From positions 1-33,713 of IMG/VR virus record IMGVR_UViG_3300010354_000306: a stretch of DNA of 33,713 nucleotides; one strand, 5' to 3'. This DNA is from a virus. The translations under genes and the position numbers were made by a program. Below the pieces are notes generated by a model. That model worked only from the letters and a program-made list of their open reading frames with translations. It did not search any database and had not been told where the DNA came from. Of the stretch, positions 28,963 to 33,713 are shown piece by piece. How positions within the stretch are numbered: position 1 is the first letter of the stretch; every line of letters begins with the position of its first letter.

Positions 28963-30693
28963 TTATTTTCCAACCAGCTCGGAGAAATCGACGCCAGTGC
29001 GAGTGGCGATGAAATTCAGAGTGATGAAGTTGATTGAGCGTGCTGGCTTGATGTAGATATCAGCACGGAACTCGTTGCGATCAATTACGTCGCCGGTGTT
29101 GTTCGTCTCATCGCAGACCACCTTGAAGTCGGTGATACCACGGCGACCCTGAACGTCACGCAGGAATGGTTCGACCATATTGCGGAACATCGCGCGGGTG
29201 AACTCGTCGTTCAGCTCGAACAGCTGGAACTTAGCGGCGGTTGAGATTGCCTTCTCCAGAGTGATGAAGAGGCGGCGAACATTGATGCGATCGAAGGCCG
29301 ATGGCTTAGCCAGGGCGGTCTTGTCACCGTAGAGGACAGTACCTTGACCTGGGAAGGACACGATTGGATTGATGCGGGCCTTGTACAGGGTGTCACGATC
29401 GGCTTGCTTTGGATTGAAGGCGATCTTCGTGACTCCGAGGAGCTGACCGCGATTGAGACCGGCTGGTGAGAACCAAGCATCAGCAACATCGTCGGTGTAG
29501 GCGCAGAGACCGGCAACGTGTCCAGAAGCTGGAATCCAGCGATAGACGTCGTTGTACTTGTCGTAGATCTTCAGAGCAGTGCTATCGATCACGGCATATG
29601 ACGTCGACGTGAGTCCATCTGCCCATGTCTTGACTTCGGATACTGCCGTAGTGGCTGGAGTTACGCTAGCCTCAGTTGGAGGCGAGACGAAAGCCACAAC
29701 ATCCTTACGGGCATTGGCCAGACTGATCAGTTTTGCAGCGATCGTGTTTGCGCCGTTAGCATCGTTGACCGAGAAGAGCAGGTTGACGTCAACCGTCTCA
29801 GCATCGGCGAAGAGATCTAAGCCAGTCTCGATCTGAGCGGCCACGACTGTAGAACCGTCGGTTCCGCCAGAGAGGCTGAAGGCCTTGACTGTGGTTTCGG
29901 TGTCGAACGCGATCGCCGTTGTTGCGGCTTCTCCAGAGTTCGATAGAGTTGATCCTTCACCGTCTGGTGCATCAAAGTGATCGAGCCAATAGATGTAGCT
30001 CGAGGAGTTGTTGATGACGTTCTTGTAGTAGTTCGAGGTTCCGTCAGCCTTGACCGCGTCGGAAGCCTGTGAGACGAAGGCGAACTTCTCGAGGACTGTT
30101 CCCTGAGTTCCAGTGATGAGACCATCTTCGTCGATAACGACGATATGCAGTTCGTCGGCTGAAGAGCCGTACTTTGCAGCGTAATCGCTGGTACCAGGAG
30201 CCTTGTCAAACTCTCCGGCCTTTGACCAACCAGTGAAGGCAGCGGAGCTCGAACAAACCTCAACCTTTAGTGAATTTCCAAGGACTCCAGGGCAACGAGC
30301 TCCCCAGACGCCGACATTCAATGAACCACCGGAAGCAACGTTGTCGTATGTTTCGCGGTTCTTGATCAGGTATCCGGAATTACCACCAGAACCCGATGTG
30401 GCGTTCTTAGCAGTAGTCGACCCGCCTGTTCCATCAGGAACAACACGAACGACCTTAAGCGCCGTTGCATACTTCAGGAATGAAGCAGCGGTGAAAAATG
30501 ATTTTGCTGTGGTGTCGTTCGGGGTACCGAACACGTTGACGAGCTCTTTCTCGCTCGAAACGGTACGGATTTCCTCGGCAGGACCCCAATTGAAAGCTCC
30601 AGCGAATCCACCGATAGAGGTAGATACCGCCGGAACGACGTTGGTCAGATCAATCTCGTTGACCTGAACTCCGGGTGATACTTGGAATGCCAT
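28963..30693 (-). CDS. 18: Tail sheath protein (gp18)
   Basis: 576 aa (T4 gp18 659; shorter versions are common in the cyanophage branch). Contractile sheath subunit. SPGVQVNEIDLTNVVPAVSTSIGGFAGAFNWGPAEE at the N-terminus and FDRINVRRLFITLEKAISTAAKFQLFELNDEFTRAMFRNMVEPFLRD near the C-terminus are diagnostic. The middle (about 100-330) is variable and surface-exposed in T4. A late box (AATAAATA) precedes it after the terminase genes. Confidence 0.96.
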   Translation of the reverse strand: MAFQVSPGVQVNEIDLTNVVPAVSTSIGGFAGAFNWGPAEEIRTVSSEKELVNVFGTPNDTTAKSFFTAASFLKYATALKVVRVVPDGTGGSTTAKNATSGSGGNSGYLIKNRETYDNVASGGSLNVGVWGARCPGVLGNSLKVEVCSSSAAFTGWSKAGEFDKAPGTSDYAAKYGSSADELHIVVIDEDGLITGTQGTVLEKFAFVSQASDAVKADGTSNYYKNVINNSSSYIYWLDHFDAPDGEGSTLSNSGEAATTAIAFDTETTVKAFSLSGGTDGSTVVAAQIETGLDLFADAETVDVNLLFSVNDANGANTIAAKLISLANARKDVVAFVSPPTEASVTPATTAVSEVKTWADGLTSTSYAVIDSTALKIYDKYNDVYRWIPASGHVAGLCAYTDDVADAWFSPAGLNRGQLLGVTKIAFNPKQADRDTLYKARINPIVSFPGQGTVLYGDKTALAKPSAFDRINVRRLFITLEKAISTAAKFQLFELNDEFTRAMFRNMVEPFLRDVQGRRGITDFKVVCDETNNTGDVIDRNEFRADIYIKPARSINFITLNFIATRTGVDFSELVGK

Positions 30694-30753
30694 TGGATTT
30701 GATTCTCAAAGTTGAGGTTTGATGTGAAGCATAATACGGTTTAGTCAATGCTC

Positions 30754-30761
30754 TATTTATT
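30754..30761 (-). promoter_or_regulatory. Late promoter box AATAAATA (gene 18)
   Basis: Minus strand AATAAATA in the 81-base gap between 17 and 18, 60 bases before the gene 18 start. The predicted leader is about 55 bases. It would drive the tail and head units separately from terminase. Confidence 0.55.
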
Positions 30762-30774
30762 ACTGAGCACTTCT

Positions 30775-32406
30775 TCAGTATACCGGTGTGGCTGCTTCAT
30801 ACCAGACATTACCATCTTTATCGACCTCTCTGCCATCTTTCTTATTCTCAGGCTCTAGATTGCCCATCACCCCCACGGGAGTAACATCTTCTTCGATTAG
30901 TTTGAGACGATCTGCGTAAAGGAGGTCTCGGACATCCATGCTAGACATCTGGATGAACAGATCGGTTGCAGCGAACCAACTGAATACCACTAGGGCCATT
31001 ACCGTGTCGTCATGGTTGCCTTCAGAGGCCTCATAGGATTGCCCTACGGCCTCGAAGGTACTGAGCTCTGCAATAGTGTCGGCATCGGTTATCGAAAGTT
31101 TCTTTCCTTCGATCAAATCCTTTAGATTAGAACATCCGATACGCTTTGACTTCTTTGTAGTCGTTAACCCAATCGAACCGTTGGCCACAGTCGACTCAAC
31201 GAACATGTTCTCGTATTCTAGGTCGTAATACAGAGCATTGCAGACCACAGACCCCTGATCGTTATTCTCCACGATGATATAGGCATCATTGTAGGTCTTC
31301 GCGTACTTGTAGATCGTATCAGGAAAAATCAACGGAGAAACCGAAGAATCTCGAAATGTGGCCACCTGCTTGAATGGCTTGGCAGTCACATCAATCACCG
31401 AGAATGTAGAATAGTCCTGATTTCTCCCCTTAGCCACATCCACACACATGATGTAATTATGATCTGAGACGGGTTTCTCGTAGACCTTTACGTTATTCTG
31501 GGTGTAAATCGGCGATTCGGCCTTCAGGCCTAACAGCGTCTCCGCATTAATCAGTGTGTTACCTGTACCGTGGAAAGAGTTGCCGAATTCTTGTTCGAAC
31601 TGCATCTCCGAGGTATTCGAGACGGTCTGTTTTTTCCAGTTCTCGTCTCGGCCGGGAACATCCCACCAGTCAACTCGGAACGGCTTGAACTCGTTGATGC
31701 TCTGAACAGCGCCTTCCCAGATTCTATGAAACTGATTGCCGACTCCATTAGCAGTAGAAGTGATGATGACACGGGATGTCTTACCGGACGAAACGACTGG
31801 ATAGGTAGAGGTATAGAAGGTTGTGGCATTCTCGACGAAGGCGAACTCGTCCATGAACAACAAGTTGACGGACATACCGCGGATGGACGATCCGGATGTG
31901 GCGGAAGCGATGATTCTTGAGTTGTTCGAGAACTCGATAGATCCTTTGTTCAGTGCTCGGCATCCAGGTTGAAGAAAGAACGGGAGATTTTCCAGAGCCA
32001 GGGTAACGCGAGCCAGCATCTCGCGAGCCGTGGCCGCTTTGTTAGCCAAGATGGCGATCGTTTTGTCGGGGGAGAACAGAGCGAACCAGAGTAGGTAGAT
32101 GACCGAGCTGATCGACTTACCAGATTGGCGGCATGCAAGAACTATCGAGAATCGATTCTCATTGAAGTGCTTGAACATCCTTTCTTGATACGGATACGGT
32201 TCGAACGAAACCAGGCCACGATCGAGCGAGATCACCTTGACGTACGTCTTGGCGAAGTACACCGGATCCTTCATGCACTTCATGTACTCCGAGACCTCTA
32301 TCTCGGAGAATTTTTGCTGAACGCCATCGCGCTTGACCTGCGGGTTACCTAAGTACCCAAGATCAGCGTTCTTGACGAACATCTGGCTGTTCGGCGTCTG
32401 TGACAT
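30775..32406 (-). CDS. 17: Terminase large subunit (gp17)
   Basis: 543 aa (T4 gp17 610). DNA-packaging motor. ATPase: Walker A RQSGKS at 93-98 and Walker B LLFMDEFA at 182-189. Nuclease: D323 in CVDVAKG, E380 in IVENND, and D466/D467 in NHDDTV are the RNase-H-like metal residues. It overlaps the gene 16 end by 44 bases; an ATG at codon 9 would shorten the overlap. It docks on the gp20 portal. No disruption. Confidence 0.96.
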   Translation of the reverse strand: MSQTPNSQMFVKNADLGYLGNPQVKRDGVQQKFSEIEVSEYMKCMKDPVYFAKTYVKVISLDRGLVSFEPYPYQERMFKHFNENRFSIVLACRQSGKSISSVIYLLWFALFSPDKTIAILANKAATAREMLARVTLALENLPFFLQPGCRALNKGSIEFSNNSRIIASATSGSSIRGMSVNLLFMDEFAFVENATTFYTSTYPVVSSGKTSRVIITSTANGVGNQFHRIWEGAVQSINEFKPFRVDWWDVPGRDENWKKQTVSNTSEMQFEQEFGNSFHGTGNTLINAETLLGLKAESPIYTQNNVKVYEKPVSDHNYIMCVDVAKGRNQDYSTFSVIDVTAKPFKQVATFRDSSVSPLIFPDTIYKYAKTYNDAYIIVENNDQGSVVCNALYYDLEYENMFVESTVANGSIGLTTTKKSKRIGCSNLKDLIEGKKLSITDADTIAELSTFEAVGQSYEASEGNHDDTVMALVVFSWFAATDLFIQMSSMDVRDLLYADRLKLIEEDVTPVGVMGNLEPENKKDGREVDKDGNVWYEAATPVY

Positions 32407-32791
32407 TCTGCTCCTTCAGTTTTTGAATTAAGTGCTTCTGCAGATCAGTCGTAGATCCTAGGAAAAGATTATTCTGTGTTAGAGCAGGTTTTGCATCGGT
32501 CTCTTCCTTCTTCGCCATGTCCTTCTTGGCTTTCTGAAGCGCCATCAGCTTGTCGGTCATATCCGAGGTGTTCTTCAGCATGTTGCTCAGGACCTCAAAG
32601 GCCCGAGGATGCTCGGACTGCATCGCCAGACTCAGCATCTGCTCGATAGCCTCATTCGATTTGTTAACTAGGCTGCGATATGTCTCTCTCGAGAACTCGT
32701 AGTCGTCCTGAACCTCATCCTTCTTTGGAGGAGGTGGCGGCGCTGGCATGTTCTTCTCCAGCTGCTTGATGAGGTCTTCTGATTTGTTCAT
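32363..32791 (-). CDS. 16: Terminase small subunit (gp16)
   Basis: 142 aa (T4 gp16 164). Helical: KSEDLIKQLEKNMPAPPPPPKKDEVQDDYEFSRETYRSLVNKSNEAIEQMLSLAMQSEHPRAFEVLSNMLKNTSDMTDKLMALQ. This is the T4-type gp16 pattern, in which a central helix pair oligomerises into rings that help recognise packaging DNA and stimulate gp17. The overlap with gene 17 in a different frame is also seen in T4. The N-terminal Pro run is a flexible linker. Confidence 0.9.
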   Translation of the reverse strand: MNKSEDLIKQLEKNMPAPPPPPKKDEVQDDYEFSRETYRSLVNKSNEAIEQMLSLAMQSEHPRAFEVLSNMLKNTSDMTDKLMALQKAKKDMAKKEETDAKPALTQNNLFLGSTTDLQKHLIQKLKEQNVTDAEQPDVRQER

Positions 32792-32810
32792 GACGAAATA
32801 GAAGTCCTAG

Positions 32811-33713
32811 TTAAAGGAGAAACGGTATATTGATCTCTACCACGTTCGTGATAGACCTCGAGGTTCCGGACGTACCACCGACGATCGTGTCACCTCCACG
32901 GAAGATTCCAGTCGCCGAGTTTACCTGAAGAACGTTTCCGGAGAATGACTGAACGATCGCAGTCGTTCCAGTCATGCTGTCGGTGATCGTTTCTCCATTG
33001 GAGAAATTGCCGGTACCTGAATTGACCGTCAGCGTGTAGGAATCGGTCTGCTCCATGAAGTCAATCGAAGTCGTCACTGTATACTGATCATTCTCATCCG
33101 CCGTCAGCGGATTGACTTCAACGGTGATCTTGTCGCGGCCTGCTCCGGTAGCCGCCAGATCAATGTCAGCGGTCTTGATGATAGCGCGCTTAGACACCGG
33201 CCCGTAGAAACGAAGTCGAGTCTCGAAATCCAGCGTATAGATGATGGCACGACGCTGCACGAAGTCACCCTCATAGTCCTCGTTCATCTGAACTCCGGAC
33301 AGCACGAATGGCATATCGGTCTTCACGTTAAGTGAATCCAGGTCCTTGATCGTAACGGTGTACTCAGGCTGAAAATGCGGAAGGATCTGTTCCAGACATT
33401 GTAGCGCATCATCCTGGTTTTTTGCCATGATCGACAGCTGAAGACCCATGCGGTACGGGGAGTAGTTGCGAACCACGCTCTTCTGGTTTGGGTCCGACGA
33501 GACGACCTCGATCAAATTATTTCGATTCGTCTTTATAGAAGCATCGTATACCAGTGAGGTGATCTCAAATGACATACGCGGGAGCTTGATTGCCACCTTA
33601 CCGGCATCTAGATTTGGCTGTTCATCAAGTCTGGCCAGGAACTTCTGCCGCGGTCCGTAGGCCAGTGGAACTCGAGTGATGTTCACTACCTTGCCACTTC
33701 CGTCTTTACGGAC
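32811..33713 (-). CDS. 15: Tail sheath stabiliser/completion protein (gp15), N-terminus outside the window
   Basis: Open to the right edge; 300 codons are visible. GTG at 33686 could be read as a start, but the frame continues upstream in phase to the edge (…RKDGSGKVVNITRV), so the true start is outside. VPLAYGPRQKFLARLDEQP, LPRMSFEITSLVYDASIK, and the QRRAIIYTLDFETRLRFYGPVSK segment are conserved in T4-type gp15, which caps the finished tail and joins it to the head. The C-terminal about 75 residues, with two GxFxxGxxI repeats (GNFSNGETI, GIFRGGDTI), look like an added beta domain. It precedes 16 and 17 as in cyanophage-type genomes. Confidence 0.85.
   Translation of the reverse strand, partial: VRKDGSGKVVNITRVPLAYGPRQKFLARLDEQPNLDAGKVAIKLPRMSFEITSLVYDASIKTNRNNLIEVVSSDPNQKSVVRNYSPYRMGLQLSIMAKNQDDALQCLEQILPHFQPEYTVTIKDLDSLNVKTDMPFVLSGVQMNEDYEGDFVQRRAIIYTLDFETRLRFYGPVSKRAIIKTADIDLAATGAGRDKITVEVNPLTADENDQYTVTTSIDFMEQTDSYTLTVNSGTGNFSNGETITDSMTGTTAIVQSFSGNVLQVNSATGIFRGGDTIVGGTSGTSRSITNVVEINIPFLL

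Overview
This window is a contiguous piece of the genome of a T4-superfamily tailed bacteriophage (contractile-tail myovirus). All recognisable genes lie on the minus strand, so transcription runs from high to low coordinates. Gene order (15-16-17-18-19-20-67/68-like-21-22-23, a tail-tube-like gene, uvsY-uvsW, 55-47-46, a MoxR/VWA pair, 45-44-62-regA, hsp20, 43) and the presence of hsp20 and a CobS-like/peptidase-VWA pair resemble the cyanophage and rhizobial phiM12-like branch more than coliphage T4 itself. Base composition looks close to balanced (not computed), higher in G+C than T4 or most cyanophages. The host cannot be named from the sequence.

Layout from right to left, which is the direction of transcription. 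33713-22603 is the virion block: tail completion gp15 (cut by the window edge), terminase gp16/gp17, sheath gp18, tube gp19, portal gp20, a small prohead-core protein, protease gp21, scaffold gp22, major capsid gp23 and a tube-like virion protein. 22569-16696 holds recombination and late-transcription functions: UvsY, UvsW, a small conserved protein, late sigma gp55, and the gp47/gp46 nuclease. 16594-12675 holds the HExxH/VWA protein with its MoxR/CobS-like AAA+ partner, then a winged-helix protein. 12549-5933 is the replisome: a nucleotide diphosphohydrolase-like protein, clamp gp45, loader gp44/gp62, RegA, Hsp20 and DNA polymerase gp43. 5897-1 is accessory and nucleotide metabolism: a MazG-like protein, an AEP-primase-like protein, several small unknowns, an Nmad1-like protein, a dCMP hydroxymethylase, an HNH homing endonuclease, dCMP deaminase and a UDG-like protein.

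Regulation is unusually legible. Replication and early genes are preceded by seven boxes of the form TKTAC(A/T/G)-N16/17-TARNAT, several of which put the predicted start of transcription at or next to the start codon. Virion genes, hsp20 and the homing endonuclease are instead preceded by NATAAATA boxes, the late promoter type read by gp55 with the gp45 clamp. Intrinsic terminators separate several units, and two of them (before genes 44 and 43) sit almost directly on the start codon. A palindromic element beginning TAAGTTGTTG recurs at operon junctions.

The strongest new-looking signal is upstream of the HNH gene (1812-1855). A late-promoter box overlaps the 5' arm of a long hairpin that buries the start codon, so only transcripts started at the late promoter would lack the arm that hides it. 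This is the same logic as the known control of I-TevI in phage T4. No stretch longer than about 140 bases lacks a gene.
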